DNA from: Bacteroides sp.
Lineage (GTDB): Bacteria > Bacteroidota > Bacteroidia > Bacteroidales > Muribaculaceae
Length of the DNA: 54,699 nucleotides
Reading direction: 5' to 3'
Assembly (NCBI GenBank): GCA_014801585.1
Contig: JAAVDX010000029.1
Coordinates: forward strand, 1-54,699
Positions within the stretch are counted from its first letter, which is position 1, and each line of letters starts with the position of its first letter. Shown in pieces: positions 7,473 to 15,872 of the stretch. Position numbers and translations under genes: made by a program. The notes beneath the pieces were generated by a model. The model searched no databases, was not told the origin of the DNA, and worked only from the letters and a program-made list of their open reading frames with translations.

Positions 7473-8732
7473 CTATTTTTCCATTTCCGATTCTACAAGT
7501 TCGGCGCGCACGATTCGGTTGCCGATCGTGCGGATAAGTAGGCGCGTGCCGTGAGGAAGATCTTCACGGATGTTATGTTTGGCGGGATTAAACCAATAGT
7601 TTGTGCCGTTGCAGTCAGTCACTCTCCAGGCAGTCAGTTGCGGCCCACGCCGGGGGGTATTATCGTGGACCGGAGCCTGAGCCGGTTTATGATAGGTCTT
7701 CTTTGCTTCTTGAGAGGGGAGGGAATCATATAGATATTCCTCGGCAAGATGCTCTATCTTCCTATAGGCTTCAGTAGGATCAGCCGGTTGCGTTCCTGTC
7801 GGGATCAGAGCCTTCAGCCGGCGCCCTTCGCCCGGGAGTTGCCAACCATTGGCGGCATAAAACTTCTCTACCTTTTCAACTTCCCAAGCCGCCTGCTGCC
7901 ATGCACCGCTTTCAGCCATTACAGAAGCCAGACTGAGGCGGATACGTCCCTTAAAATTCTCCTGCCCTGGAGCGGTAAGCGCTTTGTAGAGCAATGCTAT
8001 TTTCAGGCGCGGATTCGTATCAGAGGGGAGGATGGCTGCCAGTCGTTGCCAAAGATATGGTTTGGTCGGAGAGATAAGGATAGCGCGAGAGAGATAATCG
8101 GCAGCGCGGGTCGTATCACCGGAATGTTGGCAAAGCGCGGCATATTGGGCAAGGAGATTTACGGAGTCGGGATACTGAGTGAGAGCCTTATTGACGATGT
8201 TGAGAAAATCATCTGCCGGAGTCAGACCCGGCTGCGAGGTGAGTTCGTCAATATAGCAGGTGATGAGTTTTTCAGTAGTGGAGGGAGTTATATTCCCATT
8301 GACCGATTTCCGGCGCCAGTCGCCTTCGCGAAGATTTGCGAATTTCCATAATTCCATGAATCTGATTATGGAGAATGCGGGAATATCCTTATTAGCGGGT
8401 TGCTGAGCTGTGGGTCGACGGTAATCGTTGTCAGGAAGATTACGATAGAGGCGGATGGCTTCGAGCAGAATCATTGAATGTAGCTTGTGGGGGCGACGGA
8501 GTGTAAGCCCCATATATGTAGCCAACATCCGTTTACGTTGTAAGAAATTGGCATCCCCACTCTGATGGATAGCATAATACGTAATCCATCCAAAGCCATA
8601 ATGACTCGTGACAGGGAGAGTGCTATTTTCAAAATACGGTAGAATTTGGTTATAGAGTTCGGCAGCTTTCCCGACTTTCGCGAGGTCGACGCCATCCGAA
8701 ACAAATTTGGCAAGGTCAGCAGAATCAATCAT
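7473..8732 (-). CDS. TPR-containing cytoplasmic protein of unknown function
   Basis: 419 residues without signal peptide or membrane segment. The middle (about 150-320) has helical repeats of TPR character: LNIVNKALTQYPDSVNLLAQYAALCQHSG, ADYLSRAILISPTKPYLWQRLA, and LRLSLASVMAESGAWQQAAWEVEKVEKF-like units. The N-terminal half contains WITYYAIHQSG and MLATYMGLTLRRPHKLHSMI. The C-terminal ~60 residues (WRVTDCNGTNYWFNPAKHNI, LPHGTRLLIRTI) look like a small beta-barrel. Proteins of this architecture (DUF7017-like) are known in Bacteroidales but have no assigned role. A TACCTTTG promoter box lies at 8848-8855, giving a leader of about 110 nt. Confidence 0.65.
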   Translation of the reverse strand: MIDSADLAKFVSDGVDLAKVGKAAELYNQILPYFENSTLPVTSHYGFGWITYYAIHQSGDANFLQRKRMLATYMGLTLRRPHKLHSMILLEAIRLYRNLPDNDYRRPTAQQPANKDIPAFSIIRFMELWKFANLREGDWRRKSVNGNITPSTTEKLITCYIDELTSQPGLTPADDFLNIVNKALTQYPDSVNLLAQYAALCQHSGDTTRAADYLSRAILISPTKPYLWQRLAAILPSDTNPRLKIALLYKALTAPGQENFKGRIRLSLASVMAESGAWQQAAWEVEKVEKFYAANGWQLPGEGRRLKALIPTGTQPADPTEAYRKIEHLAEEYLYDSLPSQEAKKTYHKPAQAPVHDNTPRRGPQLTAWRVTDCNGTNYWFNPAKHNIREDLPHGTRLLIRTIGNRIVRAELVESEMEK

Positions 8733-8847
8733 AGCAGAGAAGGGGATTATATACGGGTATCAGTGAATCCGGGTCAGAAAAATCAGCCATATGGCTCGAC
8801 ACTCTTCGGAGATTACCAGCTCATCCGAAAGATTTCTGACCGCAACG

Positions 8848-8855
8848 CAAAGGTA
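8848..8855 (-). promoter_or_regulatory. -7 promoter box of the TPR gene
   Basis: CAAAGGTA on the plus strand is TACCTTTG on the minus strand, a perfect TAnnTTTG match, about 116 bp upstream of the ATG at 8732. A CAAA at about 8876-8879 could be the -33 element. Confidence 0.5.
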
Positions 8856-8913
8856 ATCATTTAATTCACACTATGCAAATTAAGAGTATGCTTACTTTTA
8901 GGATTAGATTAAG

Positions 8914-8953
8914 AAAGCGGGAGGCTCTCAACTACCGGAGAGCCTCCCGCTTT
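8914..8953 (-). terminator. Terminator of the starch-utilisation operon (after susB-like gene)
   Basis: Perfect 16-bp stem: AAAGCGGGAGGCTCTC (8914-8929) and its complement (8938-8953) around an 8-nt loop. It lies 55 bp past the stop of the GH97 gene and between that gene and the promoter of the TPR gene. On the minus strand the stem ends in TTT then CTT. Confidence 0.8.
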
Positions 8954-9007
8954 ATGGGGGTATTAACTTGATGATGAGGATATCATCAAGTAATGTGAGT
9001 TACAGAA

Positions 9008-11122
9008 TTACTTGGCGACGGGGACCAGACGGATAGCTGTGCCACCGCCGGGAGCTACGTGCTGACGGAGGCGAGTCTTGGAGTCTACTTTAATCTTGCG
9101 GATACGGTAGGCCTGGGGATTAGTCTTCCAGTCGGCATCGGGAGCATCCTCGTAGATTGTAGCTTCGAATTTCTGTCCCTTAGGCAGGAAACTGAAGTCG
9201 ATCTCTGCCTTGCGAGCCTTGTCGTCGGTGATTGTGCCGACATACCAGTCGTCGGAATTCTTATCCTTACGAGCGACGGTGATATAGCGGTTGGGTTCAG
9301 CCTCGAGATACTTGGAGTCAGACCAATCAACGGGAACATCCTTGATAAACTGGAATGCATCGGGGAATCGCTGATAGTTTTCCGGCAGGTCGCATGCCAT
9401 CTGCATCGGAGAAGGCATCGTAAGATAAAGAGCAAGCTGACGGGCAAGCGTCGTACCGGCCTGCGAATCCTTACCTTCGTTATAATAGCTCATACGGGTC
9501 TCGAAAAGGCCGGGAGTGTAATCCATCGGTCCACCTTTCAGACGTGTAAACGGAAGAATTGCAGTGTGCGACGGAGGGTTGCCGCCCATTGATTCAAACT
9601 CACCACCGCGGGCAGATTCCTGAGCCAACCAGTTGGGATATGTGCGAGCCAGACCGGTAGGTCGCGGAGCCTCATGGCTATCGACCATAATCTCAAAATC
9701 GGCAGCACGCTCGATGACGTGGCGGGCATGATCCACCATCCACTGAGAGGTATGATGCTCCGAACGCGGAATGATCGCACCGACATAACCGGTCTTGACA
9801 GCATCATAGTTGTTGTCTTTCATAAATTGGAAAGCACGATCGAGCTGGAGTTCGTAATCAGCGGCATTGGCAGCAGTCTCATGGTGCATGATGAGTTTCA
9901 CACCCTTCTCCTTTGCATAGTCGCGGAGTGCGTCAACGTCGAAATCAGGATATGCCTTATCGAAAAGGAACTGGCGATTCTTACGATATGAGGCCCAGTC
10001 TTCCCAACCTTCATTCCAACCTTCAACGAGCACACCGTCGATACCGTTTTCGGCAGCAAAATCGATATACTTCTTAACGTTCTCCGTATTGGCCGGATGG
10101 CGGCCGTTGGGTTTAAGAGTGCTGTAATCAGTGATTCCGGGCTTGGCGAGATAATCATCGGAATAAGCCCAGGTCTTTTCGTTGCCGGTGAACATCTCCC
10201 ACCATACACCCATAAACTTCATCGGCTTGATCCAGGAGGTATCCTCAATTGCGCAAGGCTCGTTGAGATTATAGATAAGCTGAGAAGCGAGGATATCGCG
10301 AGCATCGTCGCTGATGATCATGGTGCGCCATGGAGTAGCGAAAGGCAATTGCAGATATGCACTTACACCGAGGCGGTCGGGGACGAGATGGCTCGACATG
10401 TTGTTGTTTTCAACGTCGACGTCGAGCAGCATAGCCGGATATCCGGCAAGAGCAGCCTCATGAATATTGACATAGACGGGATTCTTGCTGTCATTGGTCT
10501 TGATCAGCATCGGAGTCTGAATGACGTCGCCGCCTGTGCGCTGAGCTTCAGAATGGCGATGATAAGATCCGAGAGCCTCGGGGAGTTTGGAGAAAGTAGT
10601 CTCCGACCAGAGGTATTCGTCGGTATCATAATCGCCGGGGATGCAGAAAAGGGTATGGTCGTCGGTGAAATTAAACTGTGAGAGTTCCTTTTTAACGGTA
10701 AGATAATTCGGGCCATCCTGCACCGGGAGTTCATAGCGGAAACCTACGCCATCGTCGAACACCCGGAAACGCAATGTCAGCAGACGTTGCGGATCATCAG
10801 CCTTCAGATTGACTGCGAGTTCGCGGAAATGGTCGCGCACATCGGAATATTCACCCCATACGGGCTGCCATGTGCGATCGACAGTCACTGTATCAGTAGA
10901 AAGGATCTTGAAGCCATCCTTAAACTCAGTTTCATCCGCTACGATGCCGAGTTGGCTCGGAGCGACAAGAGTCTTACCTTTGTAATCTACGGAATATACG
11001 GGAGCTCCCTGAGCATCTACATCGAAATTAAGCACAATGTCGCCTGAGGGAGAAGTTATGGTTGCTGCCCCTGCGGCAAGAGTTGCAAGGAGCATGCCTA
11101 AAGAAATCAATGATTTCGCCAT
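9008..11122 (-). CDS. susB: GH97 alpha-glucosidase (SusB-like)
   Basis: 704 residues with a Sec signal peptide (cleavage near AAGAA), hence periplasmic: it would release glucose from malto-oligosaccharides imported by SusC. It is a full-length GH97 enzyme. The catalytic residues of Bacteroides SusB map here with a constant offset of 24: MHHET Glu415 (SusB Glu439), SHEAPRP Glu484 (Glu508), QESARGG Glu502 (Glu526) and GGEFES Glu508 (Glu532, the acid). Presence of the two base Glu residues indicates the inverting GH97a type rather than the retaining type with Asp. It is the last gene of the sus-like operon and is followed by a perfect 16-bp hairpin. The start codon region is tandemly duplicated (11110-11141). 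Confidence 0.93.
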   Translation of the reverse strand: MAKSLISLGMLLATLAAGAATITSPSGDIVLNFDVDAQGAPVYSVDYKGKTLVAPSQLGIVADETEFKDGFKILSTDTVTVDRTWQPVWGEYSDVRDHFRELAVNLKADDPQRLLTLRFRVFDDGVGFRYELPVQDGPNYLTVKKELSQFNFTDDHTLFCIPGDYDTDEYLWSETTFSKLPEALGSYHRHSEAQRTGGDVIQTPMLIKTNDSKNPVYVNIHEAALAGYPAMLLDVDVENNNMSSHLVPDRLGVSAYLQLPFATPWRTMIISDDARDILASQLIYNLNEPCAIEDTSWIKPMKFMGVWWEMFTGNEKTWAYSDDYLAKPGITDYSTLKPNGRHPANTENVKKYIDFAAENGIDGVLVEGWNEGWEDWASYRKNRQFLFDKAYPDFDVDALRDYAKEKGVKLIMHHETAANAADYELQLDRAFQFMKDNNYDAVKTGYVGAIIPRSEHHTSQWMVDHARHVIERAADFEIMVDSHEAPRPTGLARTYPNWLAQESARGGEFESMGGNPPSHTAILPFTRLKGGPMDYTPGLFETRMSYYNEGKDSQAGTTLARQLALYLTMPSPMQMACDLPENYQRFPDAFQFIKDVPVDWSDSKYLEAEPNRYITVARKDKNSDDWYVGTITDDKARKAEIDFSFLPKGQKFEATIYEDAPDADWKTNPQAYRIRKIKVDSKTRLRQHVAPGGGTAIRLVPVAK

Positions 11123-11141
11123 ATTATGATTTCGCCATATT
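11110..11141 (-). repeat. 16-bp perfect tandem duplication over the susB start codon
   Basis: On the minus strand AATATGGCGAAATCAT occurs twice back to back. The second copy supplies the real ATG (11122) of MAKSL; the first creates an upstream ATG-GCG-AAA-TCA-TAA, a four-codon MAKS mini-ORF ending two bases before the true start. Sixteen is not a multiple of three, so copy number changes the upstream frame only. Confidence 0.8.
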
Positions 11142-11159
11142 AAGTTTGAAAATATGAAT

Positions 11160-11192
11160 CCGGCTACGGATACATAGATATCCGCAGCCGGA
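11160..11192 (-). terminator. Stem-loop between the GH13 lipoprotein gene and susB
   Basis: CCGGCT-A-CGGATA and TATCCG-C-AGCCGG pair (12 bp plus one A/C mismatch) around a short loop. It follows the stop of the GH13 gene at 11222 and precedes the susB start at 11122. No strong T-run follows, so it may be an attenuator or a 3'-end protecting processing hairpin rather than a full terminator. Confidence 0.5.
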
Positions 11193-11221
11193 ATGTTGAA
11201 TAGTATCCTATAATTAACGGA

Positions 11222-12556
11222 TTAATGCATCAGAATAGTATAACCATAAGCCGGAAGAGTCAGGGTGTAAGCTACTGAAACTTCGCCACCTCCGATGAGG
11301 TCGGTCATAGTAGAGCCGGCCAAAGTGATCGGAGTCTTAACGGTCTGTTCGTTGGCAGTCGTGTTGACAGCGACCAGAAGGTAATGATCGGGAGTAGCAC
11401 GCATAAAGCAGACTACGTCAGATGTGGAGAAATCAGTAAGCTGACCGCGACGTACCTCCTCCGACTGCTTGAAGGCATTATTGATAGCCTTATAAGTGGC
11501 AGTCAGTTTGTCGGAATAAGTGAAGGACTTATAATCGAAGAAGGAGAGCTTGCCGCTGAGGCCTTCTACATCCATCGAAGAATATACGAGCGGAGTACCG
11601 TTGAGCATAGCTGCGCATACATAGGCTGCGGGGAGGGCGTCATAGCTGCCATACATTCGGGCTACATCGTTTTCGGCCGCTACGTCATGGTTGAGGACAT
11701 AGCGAAGGATTGACTTATCGTTGCCTTCGGGCACCTTTTTAAGAGCGTCGATACCCTCTGTCACGACAGATGCGGGACGGCCGCCTGTGAAAGCTGCAGC
11801 GATTGTAGTGGAAGAGTCCCAGTCGTAGATCATGTTGAATCCGTCGGCATAGAACTCGGTCTTAGCAGACTCAGCGAGCATGATGACGTCGGGGTTGAGA
11901 CCACGGAGAGTATTGATCAGATCAGTCCAATAATCATTGGGGACGCCATCGGCGTAGTCGCAACGATAACCGTCGATACCCGTCTCCTCGATCCAATATT
12001 TCATGGCATCGGTCATAGCCTCTCTTACTGCGGGATTGCTGAAGTCGAGCTGAGCTACGTCAGTCCATCCCGAAGGAGAAATGATGTTTCCATTATCGTC
12101 GTGGACATACCAGTCGGGATGCTGCTTGACCCAGGGATTATCCCAGGAAGTATGATTGGCCACCCAGTCGAGGATGACTTTCATTCCTTTCGAGTGAGCA
12201 GTCTCAACGAGAGTCTTAAGATCGGCGAGAGTGCCGTAGCGCGGATTTACCTTCTTGAAGTCGCGCACACAGTAGGGCGAACCGAAAGCCTTCTCCTCGC
12301 CACGCTCAGTGACCGGCATTATCCAGAGGATATCAGTGCCCATGTCAGCGATGCGCGGTAGCTGAGCAGTCAGAGCCTTCAGACAATCATTCTGGCCGAA
12401 GAAGGCGGGATTAGCCTGATAAGCAACTTCCTTCGAAACCTCGCGGCCCACTACCGGGGGCTCGGGATTCGCCGGCATATCAATCTCGTAGGAGGTGCAG
12501 GCTCCGGCTGCGAGCATAGCAGCCGAAACCATTATTGATGAGAAATTGAATTTCAT
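11222..12556 (-). CDS. GH13 alpha-amylase-family lipoprotein (SusG-like surface amylase)
   Basis: 444 residues. A lipoprotein signal ends at AAGAC20, so the enzyme is lipidated and probably surface-exposed, the position of SusG in the B. thetaiotaomicron system. GH13 motifs are intact: DWVANHT (130-136), GYRCD200 with the nucleophile, MLAE229 acid, and LNHD291 transition-state Asp. It is much shorter than SusG (about 690 residues) and has no inserted CBM58-like module; the starch-binding function may be supplied by the neighbouring CBM26 lipoprotein. The Cys is followed by TSYEID, an acidic context that could serve as surface-export signal. It lies 24 bp after the SusE/F-like gene. Confidence 0.88.
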   Translation of the reverse strand: MKFNFSSIMVSAAMLAAGACTSYEIDMPANPEPPVVGREVSKEVAYQANPAFFGQNDCLKALTAQLPRIADMGTDILWIMPVTERGEEKAFGSPYCVRDFKKVNPRYGTLADLKTLVETAHSKGMKVILDWVANHTSWDNPWVKQHPDWYVHDDNGNIISPSGWTDVAQLDFSNPAVREAMTDAMKYWIEETGIDGYRCDYADGVPNDYWTDLINTLRGLNPDVIMLAESAKTEFYADGFNMIYDWDSSTTIAAAFTGGRPASVVTEGIDALKKVPEGNDKSILRYVLNHDVAAENDVARMYGSYDALPAAYVCAAMLNGTPLVYSSMDVEGLSGKLSFFDYKSFTYSDKLTATYKAINNAFKQSEEVRRGQLTDFSTSDVVCFMRATPDHYLLVAVNTTANEQTVKTPITLAGSTMTDLIGGGEVSVAYTLTLPAYGYTILMH

Positions 12557-12579
12557 TGTTTGATGAGATGTCTTGAATA

Positions 12580-14025
12580 TTACTGTTTGACTTCTGCAGC
12601 TGTCGGATTAGCTACGATATAGTAATCCTTGTCGAGCGTAAGGGTTACGGCATCATACTGAGTGTCCGCGCCATCGTTGAAGATGAGGTTGGCCACGTTG
12701 CCGTTAGCCTGGATGTGGAACACGCTGTAGGAGATACCGTCGACGGTAGCAGTCTCAGAACTTGCCATTCCGGGCCAACCACCGAAAGTCTCGATGTTGT
12801 CGCCCCAGGAGTAGATATAGAAGTTGCTCCAGCCGGTGAGGTTCTGCACGTAGATAGTATAGTCATCCATCGGACCGGGATCGGGAGTGGGATCCGGATC
12901 GGGAATCACCACGTCGCCCGGCTGGTAAGTCTCGGGATCAATCTCAGTGGCGCCGGATGCAGTCAGTTCGATGTAAACGTCGCGGTCAAGATTGAATACC
13001 ACAACATCATCGATCTGTTTGCCATTGCCATTGTTGAGAATTACGTGTTCTTCCAGGCTGCCGTCGCAGTTAGCCGCACCGAGATCAAAGTAGGTATAAG
13101 TGACACCATTGATAACCTGAGTGCCGGTCGGAGCCATACCGGGCCATCCGCCGTTGAGGTCGTTGACAGTGCCCCACATGTAGAGATAAAGCTCATCCCA
13201 ACCGGAGCGGTCAGCTACGAAGACAGTATAACCATCGTGATTTACCACTGCATCCGGATCAAACTCAGTGACTCCGTCGGAAGTGAGTTCGAGATAGAAA
13301 TCCTGATTGAGAGTGACGTTGTAGTCGTTGAGCTGCTTGCCGCCTCCGTTATTATTGAAGATAAGGTTGAGGTTAAGACCCTCATTGGTAGCGCCGGTAT
13401 CGAAGTAAGAGTAAACCACGCCATCCTTCTCTACCTTACCTGTAGGCTTGATGCCGGGCCATCCGCCGAATGCCTCGGCATCGCCCCACGCATATAATGT
13501 CAACTCATCCCAGCCGGTGTTGTCGACCACATAGATTGCATAACCATCGTGGACGATTTCATCCGGGTTCTGAGGTTTGTTGAAATAGTCTGCCCAGCGA
13601 TAGACCATCACGTTGAGACGCTGTCCTACGGCAGGAGCTTCCGTATGGATCACTTCCTTATTGTCGAGAGAGCGCTCTTCGCCTTGCTGCACATTATAGA
13701 ATGTATAGCCGTTGGCAAGAGTCTTGCCGTCGATGAAATCATCGGGGTTGAGATAGATACCGAATTTCACGTCGGTATTGGGAGCCTTTTCGAGCTGCCA
13801 GCGGGGATCACCGATAGCTTCTTCGCCACCATTGAAATCGCCTATGATATATATTTTATCAGTAGGAGTAGTGCTCTGGGGCACGATAACCTCCAGCAGC
13901 TGATAGCCCGGACGGAGTTCGAACTGAGGCAATTCGCTGTCGAAGATTATTTCGTCTTTCGAGCATGCTCCCAGCAAAGTGAGGAGCATGACGCAAAGAC
14001 ATCCGAATATATTGAATTTTCTCAT
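12580..14025 (-). CDS. SusE/SusF-like surface lipoprotein with three CBM26-like starch-binding modules
   Basis: 481 residues; lipobox LLGAC21 followed by SKDE, which fits the K(D/E)2-type lipoprotein surface-export signal known in Bacteroidota. An N-terminal beta domain (about 30-155, with KIYIIGDFNGG) is followed by three tandem modules at about 165-255, 268-360 and 388-478, each with an aromatic-rich core GW..LYLY.WG....GGWPG and ending with IFN/ILN..... then D.Y.ELT. These are CBM26-type starch-binding modules (the Trp/Tyr pair contacts glucan). A Pro/Asp linker separates module 3. The protein should capture starch at the surface for SusC/D and has no catalytic domain. Placed directly after susD, as SusE and SusF are. 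Confidence 0.85.
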   Translation of the reverse strand: MRKFNIFGCLCVMLLTLLGACSKDEIIFDSELPQFELRPGYQLLEVIVPQSTTPTDKIYIIGDFNGGEEAIGDPRWQLEKAPNTDVKFGIYLNPDDFIDGKTLANGYTFYNVQQGEERSLDNKEVIHTEAPAVGQRLNVMVYRWADYFNKPQNPDEIVHDGYAIYVVDNTGWDELTLYAWGDAEAFGGWPGIKPTGKVEKDGVVYSYFDTGATNEGLNLNLIFNNNGGGKQLNDYNVTLNQDFYLELTSDGVTEFDPDAVVNHDGYTVFVADRSGWDELYLYMWGTVNDLNGGWPGMAPTGTQVINGVTYTYFDLGAANCDGSLEEHVILNNGNGKQIDDVVVFNLDRDVYIELTASGATEIDPETYQPGDVVIPDPDPTPDPGPMDDYTIYVQNLTGWSNFYIYSWGDNIETFGGWPGMASSETATVDGISYSVFHIQANGNVANLIFNDGADTQYDAVTLTLDKDYYIVANPTAAEVKQ

Positions 14026-14040
14026 GATTTATTCAGGTTA

Positions 14041-15852
14041 TTAATAGTTAGGATTCTGTACGAGACCGGGGTTAACCATGAGGGCAACCTGCGGGAGGGG
14101 GTACCACTCGTAGCGGCGGTCGCGCTTTGCAGGCATCTGGCGGTCGGTCTCGGAAGTGCGACCGAAGAACCACCACTGGCCCTGAGTGAACTTGTCGAAG
14201 CGGCGGAGGTCAGTGCGACGGCGACGGCCTTCATTGAGGAATTCAAGACCCCATTCGCTAAGCAGCCAGTCGGCATCGAAGGCAGTGAAACCGGGACCGG
14301 GTTTTTCGATCTCCGCGGCGTCGGCACCATTATAATAGCGCTGGCGAACGCTGTTGACAAGATCCTTAGCCTCACCTGCGGAGCCCTTGCGGAGCTTACA
14401 TTCAGCGAGAGTATAGAACACCTCAGCGAGACGGAACTCAACCTCGCCTGCATCGCGGAAGTCCATGCCGGCAGAAGTGGGATAAATCGGATATTTGACC
14501 ACACGATAGCCGGTATTAGTCATACCCCAGCGCGGGCTCATGACAACCTCAAGTGTGCGACCGAGATTGGTGAAAGTGCCACACTGGTCGACGTATATAA
14601 GAGGTTTATCCTGGAGATCAGCATCGGCAAGGACGTCAGCTCCGGTCGTATAATCCTTCTGGGGACCCATAGCGAACATGCCTTGCCAATTGCCGGCGGC
14701 GTCGCATTTGAAAGGCTGCTTACGGATATCCTTATCGTTCATACGATCGTAGGGAGCTCCGAGTTTGTCGCCATAGTCGAAGATAAAGCTCTTCGGGTCG
14801 TATGTACCGCAACGGTCAGTACCGGCCATTATATACTGAGTGCCGGAATTATCCTTCGAAGGAACGAGACACGTACAGTTCCAACCGCCCTGGTCACAGT
14901 CGAAGCCGAACATTTCGTTGTAGTTGTAGGGAAGGAAGGGAGTATTACGGTTATTATTGGTCAGACGTCCTGCTTCCTCAGCGAAAGCGAATACTACTTC
15001 GGGACAAGTATAGTTGCCCACGCTGAAGATATTACGATAGTCGGCAGCAAGGCTATACGTGCCATAATCGCCATTGATAATCTCCTGACAAAGCTTCTCA
15101 CACTCATCATAGCGGGCAGTGCCGGTGAAGAGTTCAGAGTTAAGGAGAAGACGCATCTTAAGCATACGGTTGACACCCTGATTCATGCGAGTACGCATCT
15201 GGCTGGAACCATCTTCTGCGGTAAGGTCATCGCAGCAGCCATCGAGTTCGTCAGCGATAAATTGCCAGATCTTATCACATCCCTTGTTGAAATCAACGTC
15301 GGCCGAACCGGGGATATCTCCGCCAACACTGATATTGAGCGGAAGTGCGCCACCCCAGAGTTCAAAATTCTGATAGTAAGCCCAAGCACGCATCGTGCGG
15401 ACCTCGGCGATATAAGACTTGAGTTCATCTTCAGTCATACCTACAGAAGAAGGGCTGATGCTCTCAAGGTCATTGATAAGAGTGTTACAGAGGCCGATTG
15501 TCTCCCAGGCATGTTCCCAAGCCTGACGGATAATAACGGATTCAGAGTTCCAGGTCTGAGTTGAAAGCACAAACTTAGCAGCTTCGTCATAACCCCATGC
15601 ACCGCCATTCCACGTACGCCAAGCGATCTGGTCGGCAGAAAACTCATTGAGATACCAAAAATACTCCAGGAAGCCGCTGGCAGCACTGGCATAGATAGAG
15701 GCGACAGCCCCCTTCACGCTGCTCGGGTCCTGATAATAGACCGACGCATCGATACGGTCGAAGGTCTTTTCATCGAGATCGGTGCAGGAGGAAGCACCGC
15801 TTGCAAGCGCGGCTGCCATAAGCAGACCGGTTGCGAATCTATTTAGTTTCAT
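14041..15852 (-). CDS. susD: SusD/RagB-family outer-membrane glycan-binding lipoprotein
   Basis: 603 residues. Lipoprotein signal (ASGASSC) then TDLDEKTFDR, the usual SusD opening; the typical TPR-like SusD framework is visible (YYQDPSSVKGAVASIYASAA, WEHAWETIGLCNTLIND, EVRTMRAWAYY, MRLLLNSELFTG, EVEFRLAEVFYTLAECKLR, and the C-terminal ERRRRTDLRRFDKF-like signature). SusD proteins close as a lid on the partner SusC barrel and bind the incoming oligosaccharide. Gap of 20 bp to the SusC gene upstream and 15 bp to the SusE/F-like gene downstream, so one operon. It ends YEWYPLPQVALMVNPGLVQNPNY, the standard SusD C-terminus. Confidence 0.95.
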   Translation of the reverse strand: MKLNRFATGLLMAAALASGASSCTDLDEKTFDRIDASVYYQDPSSVKGAVASIYASAASGFLEYFWYLNEFSADQIAWRTWNGGAWGYDEAAKFVLSTQTWNSESVIIRQAWEHAWETIGLCNTLINDLESISPSSVGMTEDELKSYIAEVRTMRAWAYYQNFELWGGALPLNISVGGDIPGSADVDFNKGCDKIWQFIADELDGCCDDLTAEDGSSQMRTRMNQGVNRMLKMRLLLNSELFTGTARYDECEKLCQEIINGDYGTYSLAADYRNIFSVGNYTCPEVVFAFAEEAGRLTNNNRNTPFLPYNYNEMFGFDCDQGGWNCTCLVPSKDNSGTQYIMAGTDRCGTYDPKSFIFDYGDKLGAPYDRMNDKDIRKQPFKCDAAGNWQGMFAMGPQKDYTTGADVLADADLQDKPLIYVDQCGTFTNLGRTLEVVMSPRWGMTNTGYRVVKYPIYPTSAGMDFRDAGEVEFRLAEVFYTLAECKLRKGSAGEAKDLVNSVRQRYYNGADAAEIEKPGPGFTAFDADWLLSEWGLEFLNEGRRRRTDLRRFDKFTQGQWWFFGRTSETDRQMPAKRDRRYEWYPLPQVALMVNPGLVQNPNY

Positions 15853-15872
15853 TGATTATTCAGATAAGAAGA

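Noticed and set aside
13549-15564. 671-residue plus-strand ORF antisense to susD and the SusE/F-like gene
   Set aside because: It is a shadow of two genes with clear domains and lipoboxes; its translation shows no known motif and has typical antisense composition.
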